Shown here in pieces: positions 30,361-39,202 of a DNA stretch of 64,000 nucleotides (positions are counted from its first letter, which is position 1; each line of letters starts with the position of its first letter). Location of the stretch: positions 1,426,001-1,490,000 of the forward strand of contig NZ_CP046654.1 of assembly GCF_009759685.1 (NCBI RefSeq), read 5' to 3'. Origin of the DNA: Acinetobacter baumannii. Lineage in GTDB: Bacteria; Pseudomonadota; Gammaproteobacteria; Pseudomonadales; Moraxellaceae. Below the pieces are notes generated by a model. That model searched no databases, was not told the DNA's origin, and worked only from the letters and a program-made list of their open reading frames with translations. A program made the position numbers and the translations under genes.

Positions 30361-30388
30361 AAAAAAGGCGCCGAAGCGCCTTTTTTTA
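30361..30388. terminator. Bidirectional terminator between dld and the aminotransferase
   Basis: GGCGC-CGAA-GCGCC stem flanked by A6 and T7 tracts, between convergent genes. Confidence 0.92.
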
Positions 30389-30396
30389 TAGATGAT

Positions 30397-31611
30397 TTAT
30401 GCAGCTTCTACAGATTTAGCAAGCACTTCAGCCATCGCTTTAGCAACAGTGTAAACATTGTTCATGTTTAAACCTGCTACACAAATACGGCCACTACGTA
30501 CTAAGTAGATTGCATATTCTTCACGCAAGATATCAACTTGCTCAGCAGTTAGACCTGTGTAGCTGAACATACCTTTCTGGTTTACAAGGTAGCTAAAGTC
30601 ACGGTCTGGTAATGCTTTAGTGAGTTCGTCTTTCAAGATGCTACGCATTTTGATAATACGCTCACGCATCTCTTTCACTTCACCTTGCCATTGTTGGTTA
30701 AGTTCAGCGTCATTTAACACTTCATCAACTAGCCAAGCACCTGTTGTAGGAGGGCTAGAGTAAATACGGCGTACAGTCGCTTTTAACTGACCGAATGTGC
30801 ACTGAGCAGCTTCTGCATCGTCACATACGAAAGTTAAGCCGCCAACACGCTCGCCATATAAAGAGAAGATTTTAGAGAACGAGTTGCTCACAATGAAGTT
30901 TAGACCCGCTTGGTCTAAAGCACGGATTGCATACGCATCTTCTTCCATACCGTCACCAAAACCTTGGTAAGCGATGTCTAGGAATGGAATAAGGTTACGG
31001 TCTTTTAATACTGCAATTACTTGGTCCCATTGCGCTGGGTTTAAATCAGCACCCGTTGGGTTATGGCAGCATGGGTGCAACAACACAATGCTTTGCTCAG
31101 GCAAAGTTTTAAGTGTAGAAAGCATACCGTCAAAATCTACACCACGCGTTTCTGCATCGAAATATGGGTAGAAATGAGTCTTAATGCCAGCGCCATTGAA
31201 AATCGCAACGTGGTTATCCCAAGTTGGTTGGCTCACCCAAACGTCTGAATTTGGGAAATAAGTTTTTAAGAAATCCGCACCAACTTTCAATGCACCTGAA
31301 CCACCAAGCGTTTGGATGGTTACAGCACGGCCAGCTTTAACTGCTGGGCTGTTTGCACCAAATAAAAGTGCTTGAATTGCTTCACGGTAAGGTTTGAAGC
31401 CTTCCATTGGCAAATAAAGTTTGGTTTTACCGTTCTTAGGCTCAATACGCTTTTGTGCCTCGATAATGGTCTCTAACTGAGGAACAATGCTGTCTTCGTT
31501 ATAATAAAGACCAATACTCAAGTTTACTTTTTCAGAACGAGTATCAGCATTGAACTGTTCCATTAAAGAGAGAATTGGATCGCCTGCGTATGGGGGGATA
31601 TGTTGAAACAT
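30397..31611 (-). CDS. tyrB: Aromatic amino acid aminotransferase
   Basis: This 404-residue class I PLP aminotransferase of the AspC/TyrB type transfers amino groups between aromatic (or dicarboxylic) amino acids and 2-oxoglutarate. The N-terminus is [35 protein letters not shown] lies near 181-195. The Schiff-base Lys is in [15 protein letters not shown] near 247-261, and the substrate Arg is near 379 in [13 protein letters not shown]. The ATG at 31611 is preferred over one at 31635, as AAAGGA lies upstream. Aspartate specificity cannot be ruled out. Confidence 0.92.
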   Translation of the reverse strand: MFQHIPPYAGDPILSLMEQFNADTRSEKVNLSIGLYYNEDSIVPQLETIIEAQKRIEPKNGKTKLYLPMEGFKPYREAIQALLFGANSPAVKAGRAVTIQTLGGSGALKVGADFLKTYFPNSDVWVSQPTWDNHVAIFNGAGIKTHFYPYFDAETRGVDFDGMLSTLKTLPEQSIVLLHPCCHNPTGADLNPAQWDQVIAVLKDRNLIPFLDIAYQGFGDGMEEDAYAIRALDQAGLNFIVSNSFSKIFSLYGERVGGLTFVCDDAEAAQCTFGQLKATVRRIYSSPPTTGAWLVDEVLNDAELNQQWQGEVKEMRERIIKMRSILKDELTKALPDRDFSYLVNQKGMFSYTGLTAEQVDILREEYAIYLVRSGRICVAGLNMNNVYTVAKAMAEVLAKSVEAA

Positions 31612-31834
31612 CAAAAAAGTCCTTTCATTCAACAATATGCATAGTGCTGGGTTTTTTCTGTCTCGAAAAATACGCTACAACTATGTCGATGCTCAATAAT
31701 GTATCAATAAAGCTACCGTGAAGCACCTGATAATTTCACTAATATCGATATTTTCTGGATGAAAATGATAAAAAGATTTAAAAGAAATTACGGTAAATAG
31801 AAACTAATTTCTAACTCATGCTTTCATTCAAGCA

Positions 31835-31848
31835 GATTGTCTACAATC
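31835..31848. promoter_or_regulatory. Candidate operator of the GntR-type prp regulator
   Basis: GATTGTCTACAATC is a near-perfect dyad differing by one base from the palindrome overlapping the regulator start. TTGTNNACAA-like sites suit FadR-subfamily GntR proteins. Confidence 0.55.
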
Positions 31849-32114
31849 TTGCTGTAATACATTGGTTGTAGACTAAAGTTTGAAACAAAAGTTTAATGAC
31901 TAAAAAGTAACTAAGAAAGAGTCATAAAACTATAGATAAATTGACACTAAATTATTGTTTTATAAATATTAACTGGCAAGTGGTGTAATGCTCTAAATAT
32001 AAGGTGAGAGAACAGGCCAAACGATAAAAATTGACCTGATACGTTCTGTAAAGTGTCAACAATCACCTTGATTTTTTTCATTCATACCGCTATAAAACTC
32101 ATAATTGATTAAAA

Positions 32115-32126
32115 ATTGTCGACAAT
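32115..32126. promoter_or_regulatory. Palindromic operator abutting the prp regulator start codon
   Basis: ATTGTCGACAAT is a perfect 12-bp palindrome ending at the base before the ATG of the GntR gene. Binding there would block transcription or initiation of the whole prp operon. Confidence 0.65.
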
Positions 32127-32837
32127 ATGCAAGATTTGACCTTCGCACCAGAGCCACTACAAAGTCAGGGAAGAACACTGACCGAGAATGTATTTAAACA
32201 AATACAGACGGCGATTGTTTTAGGTCAAATTCCGGCAGGTAGCAAAATTTCCGAGCCTGAACTGGCGCGCACTTACGGCATTAGCCGTGGGCCTTTGCGT
32301 GAAGCAATTCATCGCCTTGAAGGGCAACGTTTGGTTGAGCGTACTGCACATGTGGGCGCGCGTGTGGTTTCGCTCTCACTGCAACAGTTTAAAGAGCTTT
32401 ACCAGATTCGTGCGTCATTAGAAGGTTTAGCTTGCAAACTTGCGGCACAGCATATTGATAAAAAGCAAATTTTGGCGCTACGTGATGTCTTACGTATGCA
32501 TGCCGAAGATGAAAACTTTAAAGCAGGTAAAGGATATTACTTGCAAGAAGGGCAGGACGATTTTCACTACTGCATTATCAAAAGTAGTGGCAATAAAACC
32601 CTAGAAAAAATGCTATGTGATGAGCTTTATCATCTCATCCGTATGTACCGAATTCAGTTTTCAAACACACCCGATCGTCCAAGCAAAGCTTGGGACGAAC
32701 ATATCCGTATTTTAGATGCAATTGCAGAAGGCGATGGTGAACTTGCCGAGCTGCTCATGCATCGACATATCAATGCTTCTTACAAAATTATTGAGCAAAC
32801 ACTGCTACAAGCACAAGGAGAACATAACAATGGCTAA
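32127..32837 (+). CDS. GntR-family (FCD) regulator of the methylcitrate operon
   Basis: This 236-residue regulator has an N-terminal winged helix ([28 protein letters not shown], about 38-65) and a C-terminal all-helical FCD ligand-binding domain. That domain has metal/ligand His residues spread in [11 protein letters not shown] (about 147-157) and [14 protein letters not shown] (about 211-224). It starts the prp operon and overlaps prpB by 8 bases, so it very probably controls it, possibly in response to 2-methylcitrate. It differs from the sigma-54-type PrpR of enteric bacteria. No ribosome binding site is obvious because the palindromic operator occupies that position. Confidence 0.88.
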   Translation: MQDLTFAPEPLQSQGRTLTENVFKQIQTAIVLGQIPAGSKISEPELARTYGISRGPLREAIHRLEGQRLVERTAHVGARVVSLSLQQFKELYQIRASLEGLACKLAAQHIDKKQILALRDVLRMHAEDENFKAGKGYYLQEGQDDFHYCIIKSSGNKTLEKMLCDELYHLIRMYRIQFSNTPDRPSKAWDEHIRILDAIAEGDGELAELLMHRHINASYKIIEQTLLQAQGEHNNG

Positions 32838-33714
32838 ACAATCCGCAGGTCAGCTATTTCGCGATGCCGTAGCCCAAGAAAAGCCATTACAAGTGGTGGG
32901 AACCATCAATGCCAATCATGCACTTTTGGCAAAACGTGCAGGTTATAAAGCGATTTACTTATCAGGTGGTGGTGTAGCAGCTGGTTCTTTAGGCTTACCT
33001 GATTTGGGAATCAGTAACCTTGATGATGTGTTGACTGATGTACGCCGAATTACTGATGTATGTGATCTTCCATTATTGGTCGATGCTGACACAGGTTTTG
33101 GTGCTTCTGCATTTAACATTGCCCGTACTACGAAATCACTTATCAAGTTTGGTGCTGCGGCAATGCACATTGAAGACCAAGTGGGTGCAAAACGTTGTGG
33201 TCACCGTCCGAACAAAGCCATTGTGACTCAAGAAGAAATGGTTGACCGTATTAAAGCTGCGGTCGATGCGCGTGGTGATGACAGCTTCGTGATTATGGCG
33301 CGTACCGATGCGTTAGCGGTTGAAGGCTTACAAGCTGCCATTGACCGTGCGGGTGCCTATATTGAGGCAGGCGCAGACATGTTGTTCCCTGAAGCAATTA
33401 CCGAGCTTGATATGTACAAGCAATTTGCTCAGAAGACAGGCGTACCAATTTTGGCAAACATTACCGAGTTTGGCTCGACACCACTGTTTACCACTGAAGA
33501 GTTAGCATCTGCCGATGTAAGCCTTGCGCTTTATCCGCTTTCTGCTTTCCGTGCCATGAACAAGGCAGCCGAAACTGTGTATGAAACCTTGCGTAAAGAA
33601 GGCACGCAAAAGAATGTGGTTGATATTATGCAAACGCGTAAAGAGTTATATGAACGCATTAACTACTACGCGTTTGAAGACTACTTAGACAACGCATTTG
33701 CTAAAAAGAAATAA
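32830..33714 (+). CDS. prpB: 2-methylisocitrate lyase
   Basis: This 294-residue ICL/PEPM-family enzyme cleaves 2-methylisocitrate to pyruvate and succinate, the last step of the methylcitrate cycle for propionate use. The signature KRCGHRP is near residue 121-127, and the metal-binding region VDADTGFG (about 84-91) is present. The ATG at 32830 with AAGGAGA upstream is chosen over an in-frame start at 32716 that would lie inside the regulator gene. The gene is translationally coupled to the regulator. Confidence 0.96.
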   Translation: MAKQSAGQLFRDAVAQEKPLQVVGTINANHALLAKRAGYKAIYLSGGGVAAGSLGLPDLGISNLDDVLTDVRRITDVCDLPLLVDADTGFGASAFNIARTTKSLIKFGAAAMHIEDQVGAKRCGHRPNKAIVTQEEMVDRIKAAVDARGDDSFVIMARTDALAVEGLQAAIDRAGAYIEAGADMLFPEAITELDMYKQFAQKTGVPILANITEFGSTPLFTTEELASADVSLALYPLSAFRAMNKAAETVYETLRKEGTQKNVVDIMQTRKELYERINYYAFEDYLDNAFAKKK

Positions 33715-33721
33715 GAAGTAA

Positions 33722-33743
33722 AACACGGTACATATGCCGTGTT
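33722..33743. other. Hairpin between prpB and prpC
   Basis: AACACGG and CCGTGTT arms with an eight-base loop and no T tract. It may modulate prpB/prpC mRNA stability rather than terminate. Confidence 0.5.
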
Positions 33744-33780
33744 CCCCAAATAATTTAAATAGATAGGAAAGGACAATCTT

Positions 33781-34938
33781 ATGAGCTCAAATGAAACAAC
33801 AACAGGCTTCAAACCAAAAAAATCAGTTGCACTTAGCGGACAAGTTGCAGGCAACACAGCACTTTGTACCGTAGGACGTAGCGGTAACGACTTGCACTAT
33901 CGTGGCTATGACATTCTTGACCTTGCGGCAGGTAGCGAGTTTGAAGAAGTTGCTCACTTGCTCGTACATGGCAAATTACCAAACAAAGCTGAACTCAAAG
34001 CATATAAAGCAAAATTAAAAGCACTTCGTGGCTTACCGGCAGCACTTAAAACTGCACTTGAGCAATTACCACCATCTGCACACCCAATGGATGTGATGCG
34101 TACTGGTGTTTCAGTACTAGGTTGTTTAACTCCAGAACACGAAGACCACAATGAAGCGGGCGCAAAAGACATTGCTGATAAATTAATGGCAAGCTTAGGT
34201 TCAATGCTGCTCTATTGGTATCACTTCAGCAACAACGGTCGTCGTATTGAAGTTGAAACAGATGATGACTCAATTGCAGCGCATTTCTTGCACTTACTTC
34301 ATGGCGAAAAACCATGTGAAGAGTGGATTCAAGCGATGCATACATCACTTATTTTGTATGCTGAGCATGAGTTCAACGCATCTACATTTACCTCACGCGT
34401 GGTTGCAGGTACAGGTTCTGACATGTACTCGGCAATTACAGGCGGTATTGGTGCACTTCGCGGACCTAAGCACGGTGGTGCAAACGAAGTTGCATTCGTG
34501 ATTCAACAACGTTACGACAATCCAGACGAAGCAGAAGCTGACATCCGTAAACGTGTTGAAAATAAAGAAGTCGTAATCGGATTTGGTCACCCTGTATATA
34601 CAGTTTCTGACCCACGTAACGAAGTGATCAAGAAAGTGGCGCATGACTTAGCAGAAGCGCAAGAGAACACCAAAATGTACCTCATCGCTGAGCGTTTGGA
34701 AGCAGTGATGAAAGAAGTGAAAAACATGTTCCCGAACCTCGACTGGTTCAGTGCGGTGAGTTATCACTTAATGGGTGTTCCAACTGCAATGTTTACACCG
34801 TTATTCGTAATTGCACGTACAGCAGGTTGGTCAGCGCACGTGATTGAACAACGTCAAGACGGCAAAATCATTCGTCCAAGCGCGAACTACACAGGCCCTG
34901 AAAACCTCGAATTTAAACCATTGGCGGAGCGTGGTTAA
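33781..34938 (+). CDS. prpC: 2-methylcitrate synthase
   Basis: This 385-residue member of the citrate synthase family condenses propionyl-CoA with oxaloacetate. [12 protein letters not shown] (about 223-234) and [14 protein letters not shown] (about 263-276) carry the two catalytic His residues, and the catalytic Asp region is near 311-318. The short length and context separate it from GltA. AGGAAAGGA precedes the ATG, and it shares its last base with the start of acnD. Confidence 0.96.
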   Translation: MSSNETTTGFKPKKSVALSGQVAGNTALCTVGRSGNDLHYRGYDILDLAAGSEFEEVAHLLVHGKLPNKAELKAYKAKLKALRGLPAALKTALEQLPPSAHPMDVMRTGVSVLGCLTPEHEDHNEAGAKDIADKLMASLGSMLLYWYHFSNNGRRIEVETDDDSIAAHFLHLLHGEKPCEEWIQAMHTSLILYAEHEFNASTFTSRVVAGTGSDMYSAITGGIGALRGPKHGGANEVAFVIQQRYDNPDEAEADIRKRVENKEVVIGFGHPVYTVSDPRNEVIKKVAHDLAEAQENTKMYLIAERLEAVMKEVKNMFPNLDWFSAVSYHLMGVPTAMFTPLFVIARTAGWSAHVIEQRQDGKIIRPSANYTGPENLEFKPLAERG

Positions 34939-37544
34939 TGAACACAAAATACCGTAAACCGCTGGCAGGTACCCAGCTTGAATACTACGACGTGCGTCAA
35001 GCCGTTGAAGATATTCAGCCAGGCGCATACGAAAAACTGCCTTACACCTCTAAAGTACTCGCTGAGCAATTGGTACGCCGTGCCGATGCCGAGAACTTAA
35101 CTGCTTATTTAACGCAGTTGATTGAACGCCGTCAGGACTTGGACTTTCCTTGGTATCCAGCGCGCGTGGTGTGTCATGACATTTTGGGTCAAACTGCATT
35201 GGTTGACCTTGCAGGTTTGCGTGACGCGATTGCTGAGAAGGGCGGTGACCCATCTAAGGTTAACCCAGTTGTACCAACACAGCTCATTGTCGACCACTCT
35301 TTAGCAGTGGAATATGGTGGTGCTGACCCAGACGCTTTTGCAAAAAACCGTGCTGTTGAAGACCGCCGTAATGAAGACCGTTTCCACTTTATTGAGTGGA
35401 CCAAAACTGCATTTAAAAATGTTGATGTGATCCCTGCGGGGAACGGCATTATGCACCAGATTAACCTAGAGAAAATGTCTCCGGTGATTCAGGCGCGTGA
35501 TGGCGTAGCATTCCCAGACACATGTGTCGGTACAGACTCACACACACCACATACAGACGCTTTGGGCGTAATTTCTGTGGGCGTGGGTGGCTTAGAAGCT
35601 GAAAACGTAATGTTAGGCCGTGCATCTTGGATGCGTCTGCCAGACATTATTGGTGTTGAGTTTGTAGGTCAGCGTCAGGCAGGCATTACTGCAACAGATA
35701 TCGTACTTGCTCTAACTGAATTCTTACGTAAAGAACGCGTGGTTGGTGCTTACCTTGAGTTCTTTGGTGAAGGCGCTGACAGTATGTCTGTGGGTGACCG
35801 TGCAACCATTTCGAACATGACACCAGAATATGGCGCTACGGCTGCGATGTTCTACATCGACCAAAACACAATCGACTACTTACGCCTAACAGGCCGTGAA
35901 GATGCTCAAGTGGCATTGGTTGAACAGTACGCAAAAGAAATTGGCCTTTGGGCATCTGAAATGACCAAAGCAGAGTACCCACGTGTACTACGTTTTGATC
36001 TGTCAACAGTCACACGTAACATTGCTGGCCCCTCAAACCCACATGCACGTGTTTCAACTGCGGACTTAAAAGAAAAAGGCATTGCAGGTGTAGTTGAAAA
36101 CCGTTCTGATGGCTTAATGCCAGATGGCGCAATCATTATTGCTGCAATTACTTCATGTACCAACACTTCTAACCCACGTAACACTGTGGCGGCAGGTTTG
36201 TTGGCACGTAAGGCAAATGAGCTAGGTTTGGTTCGTAAACCTTGGGTGAAATCATCATTTGCACCGGGTTCAAAAGCGGCCGCACTTTACCTTGAAGAAG
36301 CAGGTGTTCTAAAAGACTTAGAGAAACTTGGTTTTGGTATTGTGGCTTACGCTTGTACGACGTGTAACGGTATGTCTGGTGCGTTAGATCCAGCTATCCA
36401 GCAAGAAATTATTGACCGTGACTTGTACGCAACCGCAGTACTCTCTGGTAACCGTAACTTCGATGGCCGTATCCATCCTTATGCAAAACAAGCATTCTTG
36501 GCATCTCCACCGCTTGTTGTGGCATATGCAATTGCAGGTACGATTCGTTTTGACATCGAAAAAGATGCGTTAGGTTATGACAAAGAAGGTAACCCGATTT
36601 ACCTCAAAGACATCTGGCCATCCGACGCTGAAATTGATGCCTTAGTTAAAGAAGCCGTGAAGCCTGAACAGTTCCGTAAAGTCTACATTCCAATGTTTGA
36701 CTTGGGCGAAGTGGAGCAAGCGAAAAGCCCACTTTACGACTGGCGTCCGCAAAGTACTTACATCCGCCGTCCACCATATTGGGAAGGGGCGTTGGCTGCA
36801 CCACGTACTTTGGCGAACATGCGTCCGCTTGCGATTTTGGGTGACAACATCACCACCGATCACTTGTCACCTTCAAATGCGATTTTGATGGACTCGGCTG
36901 CGGGTGAATATCTTCACAAAATGGGCGTACCAGAAGAAGACTTCAACTCATACGCAACGCACCGTGGTGACCACTTGACTGCACAACGTGCAACATTTGC
37001 AAACCCGAAACTGTATAACGAAATGGTTCGCCGTTCAGACGGTACCATTAAGCAAGGTTCAAAAGCGCGTGTAGAGCCAGAAGGCGAAGTGATGCGCATG
37101 TGGGAAGCAATTGAAACCTACATGAACCGTAAGCAACCGTTAATTATTATCGCGGGTGCTGACTACGGTCAGGGTTCAAGCCGTGACTGGGCTGCAAAAG
37201 GTGTCCGCCTTGCAGGTGTTGAAGCGATTGTAGCAGAAGGTTTTGAGCGTATTCACCGTACCAACTTGGTGGGTATGGGCGTGTTACCACTTGAGTTTAA
37301 ACCGGGTGTAAACCGCAAGACTTTAAAACTAGATGGTACAGAGCTTTATAGCGTGATTGGTAATATTGCGCCGCGTTCGACTTTAACTTTGGTTATTGAA
37401 CGTGCCACAGCGGATGGTAAAGAAGAGATTCTTGAAGTGCCTGTGACTTGCCGTTTAGATACAGAAGAAGAAGTTTCTGTATATGAAGCGGGCGGTGTAT
37501 TACAGCGTTTTGCGCAAGACTTTTTAGAAGGCCAAGTGGCTTAA
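34938..37544 (+). CDS. acnD: Fe/S-dependent 2-methylcitrate dehydratase
   Basis: This 868-residue aconitase-superfamily enzyme dehydrates 2-methylcitrate. Its 4Fe-4S ligands are in ITSCTNTSNPRNT (about 409-421) and ACTTCNGMSG (about 474-483). The C-terminal swivel domain shows GADYGQGSSRDWAAKG near 740-755. The start overlaps the prpC stop (ATG within TTAATGA). AcnD-type enzymes are usually accompanied by PrpF, which isomerises the methylaconitate product. No prpF lies next to this gene, where the accessory block begins instead. Confidence 0.95.
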   Translation: MNTKYRKPLAGTQLEYYDVRQAVEDIQPGAYEKLPYTSKVLAEQLVRRADAENLTAYLTQLIERRQDLDFPWYPARVVCHDILGQTALVDLAGLRDAIAEKGGDPSKVNPVVPTQLIVDHSLAVEYGGADPDAFAKNRAVEDRRNEDRFHFIEWTKTAFKNVDVIPAGNGIMHQINLEKMSPVIQARDGVAFPDTCVGTDSHTPHTDALGVISVGVGGLEAENVMLGRASWMRLPDIIGVEFVGQRQAGITATDIVLALTEFLRKERVVGAYLEFFGEGADSMSVGDRATISNMTPEYGATAAMFYIDQNTIDYLRLTGREDAQVALVEQYAKEIGLWASEMTKAEYPRVLRFDLSTVTRNIAGPSNPHARVSTADLKEKGIAGVVENRSDGLMPDGAIIIAAITSCTNTSNPRNTVAAGLLARKANELGLVRKPWVKSSFAPGSKAAALYLEEAGVLKDLEKLGFGIVAYACTTCNGMSGALDPAIQQEIIDRDLYATAVLSGNRNFDGRIHPYAKQAFLASPPLVVAYAIAGTIRFDIEKDALGYDKEGNPIYLKDIWPSDAEIDALVKEAVKPEQFRKVYIPMFDLGEVEQAKSPLYDWRPQSTYIRRPPYWEGALAAPRTLANMRPLAILGDNITTDHLSPSNAILMDSAAGEYLHKMGVPEEDFNSYATHRGDHLTAQRATFANPKLYNEMVRRSDGTIKQGSKARVEPEGEVMRMWEAIETYMNRKQPLIIIAGADYGQGSSRDWAAKGVRLAGVEAIVAEGFERIHRTNLVGMGVLPLEFKPGVNRKTLKLDGTELYSVIGNIAPRSTLTLVIERATADGKEEILEVPVTCRLDTEEEVSVYEAGGVLQRFAQDFLEGQVA

Positions 37545-37570
37545 TAAAAAAGTTGTTGAAATTTAATAGT

Positions 37571-37609
37571 ATAAACCCCAAGTAAAAGCTAAATTAGCTT
37601 GGGGTTTAT
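37571..37609 (+). terminator. Strong hairpin after acnD, overlapping the next gene's ribosome binding site
   Basis: Long stem ATAAACCCCAAG (37571-37582) with CTTGGGGTTTAT (37598-37609), extended inside by AGCTAA/TTAGCT pairing. The 3' arm contains the only G-rich (GGGG) stretch in front of the TTG start at 37613, so it may both end acnD transcription and hide the next gene's initiation site. Confidence 0.7.
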
Positions 37610-37612
37610 ACA

Positions 37613-38230
37613 TTGACAAGTATTCAAGAAGTCATCAATAAAAGAGAAATTAAATCTATTTTTCATTTTACGAGGGTTGAAAATCTTAATAATATTTTAA
37701 CAAACGGAATAATTCCAAGAAATAATTTATCCAATAAAACATCGATATTTAATGATACTGTAAGAGCTGATGGAAAATTAGACTATAGTAGTTTCAGTAT
37801 AAGTTTTCCAAATCATCTAATGTTTTATCGATTGAGATGTGCTGTTCCTGAAAGCAAATGGGCTATTTTAGTTTTCAAATCTGATTTATTAACTACAAAC
37901 AATTGTTTATTTTACCCTGTGAATGCGGCGTCATCTAATGTTAGTAGATCACCAGTAGATATGTTCCGTGGAGGGCAAGCATTGGAAAGAATGTTTACTT
38001 ATTCTGCCGAGAGTCGTGAAAGTGTTCTTAGAGCATGTGATCCTACAGATGTTCAGGCAGAAGTAATGATTCCTGGAATAGTTACTATGGAAAATTTGAA
38101 AGGTTGTATTTTGAGTGAAAAGGATTTAGTAGAATTTTTTTCTAAAAGATTTCCAAACATTAAATTCGTCCACTGTCATTCAGGAAGACAAGTATTTAAT
38201 ACAAGAAAAGCTTTCCTTTGGGGCTATTAG
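37613..38230 (+). CDS. DarT-like DNA ADP-ribosyltransferase toxin (DarT1 type)
   Basis: This 205-residue protein matches the DarT (DUF4433) family in its order of motifs. HFTRVENLNNILTNGI (18-33) contains the NAD-binding His. A variable loop follows with R51 and the FPNHLMFYRLR segment (65-75). The C-terminal DVQAEVMIPG (146-155) places Glu150 at the catalytic position. DarT enzymes add ADP-ribose to bases in single-stranded DNA and arrest replication. The partner gene 9 bases downstream is of NADAR type, and that pairing is the one described for DarT1, which modifies guanine. The start is TTG and its Shine-Dalgarno lies in a hairpin, which suggests low expression. AT-rich composition suggests horizontal origin. 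Confidence 0.8.
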   Translation: MTSIQEVINKREIKSIFHFTRVENLNNILTNGIIPRNNLSNKTSIFNDTVRADGKLDYSSFSISFPNHLMFYRLRCAVPESKWAILVFKSDLLTTNNCLFYPVNAASSNVSRSPVDMFRGGQALERMFTYSAESRESVLRACDPTDVQAEVMIPGIVTMENLKGCILSEKDLVEFFSKRFPNIKFVHCHSGRQVFNTRKAFLWGY

Positions 38231-38239
38231 AGGTGTGAA

Positions 38240-38947
38240 ATGGCAAAACGACCTGTTTTTATTCCTAATTCTAGTGGTTCTACACTTGTTGATACAAAAA
38301 TGATAGATTTTCAATATCATTCAGGTTTTGCAGTTGTTCAAAAGCAAAAATCTATTAATTCGCTACATGACAGTATTCGAGATAAATTAGATATTTTCAA
38401 CATTTTGGAAATATCTAGTAAATCAGAGGTAGAGTTGGGGGTGGCTCTTAGTGCTTTTAATCTAATGATGTTTGATAAAAAAACACATCAAAAATTTAGT
38501 GTTGAATGTGCTTTTCAAAGTAGTAAAGTTTTTCAAAATGGAGGCCCATTTTTGGATCTTTTAAACGTTACTTCAAGAGAAGCGAAAAAGGACGAAAGAT
38601 TAAAAACTTCAGGACAGTTAAAAAAGTTTACTTTTTATGGAATTGATTGGGCTTTAGATCCATTAACAGCATTCTATGATTGGTTATATATTAACGCATT
38701 AAATTTTAATGCTGAGTATCATCAAGAACTCTTAGCATATGAAGCGTTTACTGATATTGAGTTTAATCCTGAAAAATCAATAAATTGTCAGGCTTATTCA
38801 ATTGCAATGTTTGTAGCTTTATCAAAAAGAAATCTGTTAGATAAAGTTAGAAATCCTAAAGAATTTCTTAAGTTTTATAGTGATTTTAAAGTAAATAATG
38901 CTTATTTTGCTATTCAAAACAATTCTCAAGCAGGAAATCTTTTTTAA
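38240..38947 (+). CDS. NADAR-family antitoxin (ADP-ribosyl-guanine hydrolase type)
   Basis: This 235-residue protein has a central SVECAFQSSKVFQNGG (87-102), which resembles the NADAR (DUF1768) core (V-E-x-A-x-Q-x-x-K, Glu89 likely catalytic), followed by SREAKKDERLKTSGQL (112-127) and ALDPLTAFYDWLYINAL (138-154). NADAR proteins paired with DarT1 remove ADP-ribose from guanine and act as antitoxins. It follows the toxin gene with a good ribosome binding site (GAGGTG, 7 bases from ATG), stronger than that of the toxin, as expected for an antitoxin that must be in excess. Function is inferred from motif and pairing. Confidence 0.78.
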   Translation: MAKRPVFIPNSSGSTLVDTKMIDFQYHSGFAVVQKQKSINSLHDSIRDKLDIFNILEISSKSEVELGVALSAFNLMMFDKKTHQKFSVECAFQSSKVFQNGGPFLDLLNVTSREAKKDERLKTSGQLKKFTFYGIDWALDPLTAFYDWLYINALNFNAEYHQELLAYEAFTDIEFNPEKSINCQAYSIAMFVALSKRNLLDKVRNPKEFLKFYSDFKVNNAYFAIQNNSQAGNLF

Positions 38948-38979
38948 TTCAAAAATTCTTAGTTAGGGGGATGTTTGTT

Positions 38980-39132
38980 ATGCGGTATGTTTCAATAATT
39001 AGATTTATACCGTTAGCAAATAATCAAATTCCACTTGGAGAATTTCCATCCTGTAGAGAAGCTGTTGCTTATGCAAAGCTAGAATACAATAGCGCTAGAA
39101 TTAATGGGTGTGCTTATTGTCATACTACCTAA
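38980..39132 (+). CDS. Small hypothetical protein downstream of the NADAR gene
   Basis: A 50-codon frame (MRYVSIIRFIPLANNQIPLG...) preceded by AGGGGG nine bases upstream; an earlier in-frame ATG at 38971 is too close to that site. It contains three Cys (two in GCAYCH near the C-terminus). It sits 32 bases after the NADAR stop on the same strand and is followed by a terminator, so it could be the third gene of the toxin-antitoxin transcript. No family was recognised. Confidence 0.45.
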   Translation: MRYVSIIRFIPLANNQIPLGEFPSCREAVAYAKLEYNSARINGCAYCHTT

Positions 39133-39163
39133 GTTAAAGTAATTGATTCTATTTAACAAAAGG

Positions 39164-39190
39164 CCTACTTTAGAGTAGGTTTCTTTATTT
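39164..39190 (+). terminator. Intrinsic terminator ending the toxin-antitoxin unit
   Basis: CCTACT-TTAG-AGTAGG stem followed by TTTCTTTATTT. Confidence 0.75.
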
Positions 39191-39202
39191 TTAGAGGCTT
39201 TT

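Larger units (their letters stand above)
31612..32126. promoter_or_regulatory. Divergent promoter region between tyrB and the prp regulator
   Basis: This 515-bp AT-rich, gene-free region carries at least three sites resembling ATTGTCNACAAT: 31835-31848, an inverted degenerate copy near 31864-31877 and a perfect one at 32115-32126. No coding potential was recognised. Confidence 0.65.

Noticed and set aside
36642..36863. Antisense frames within acnD, prpC and dld
   Set aside because: Shadows of highly expressed genes with biased third positions; no independent start signals or family matches.
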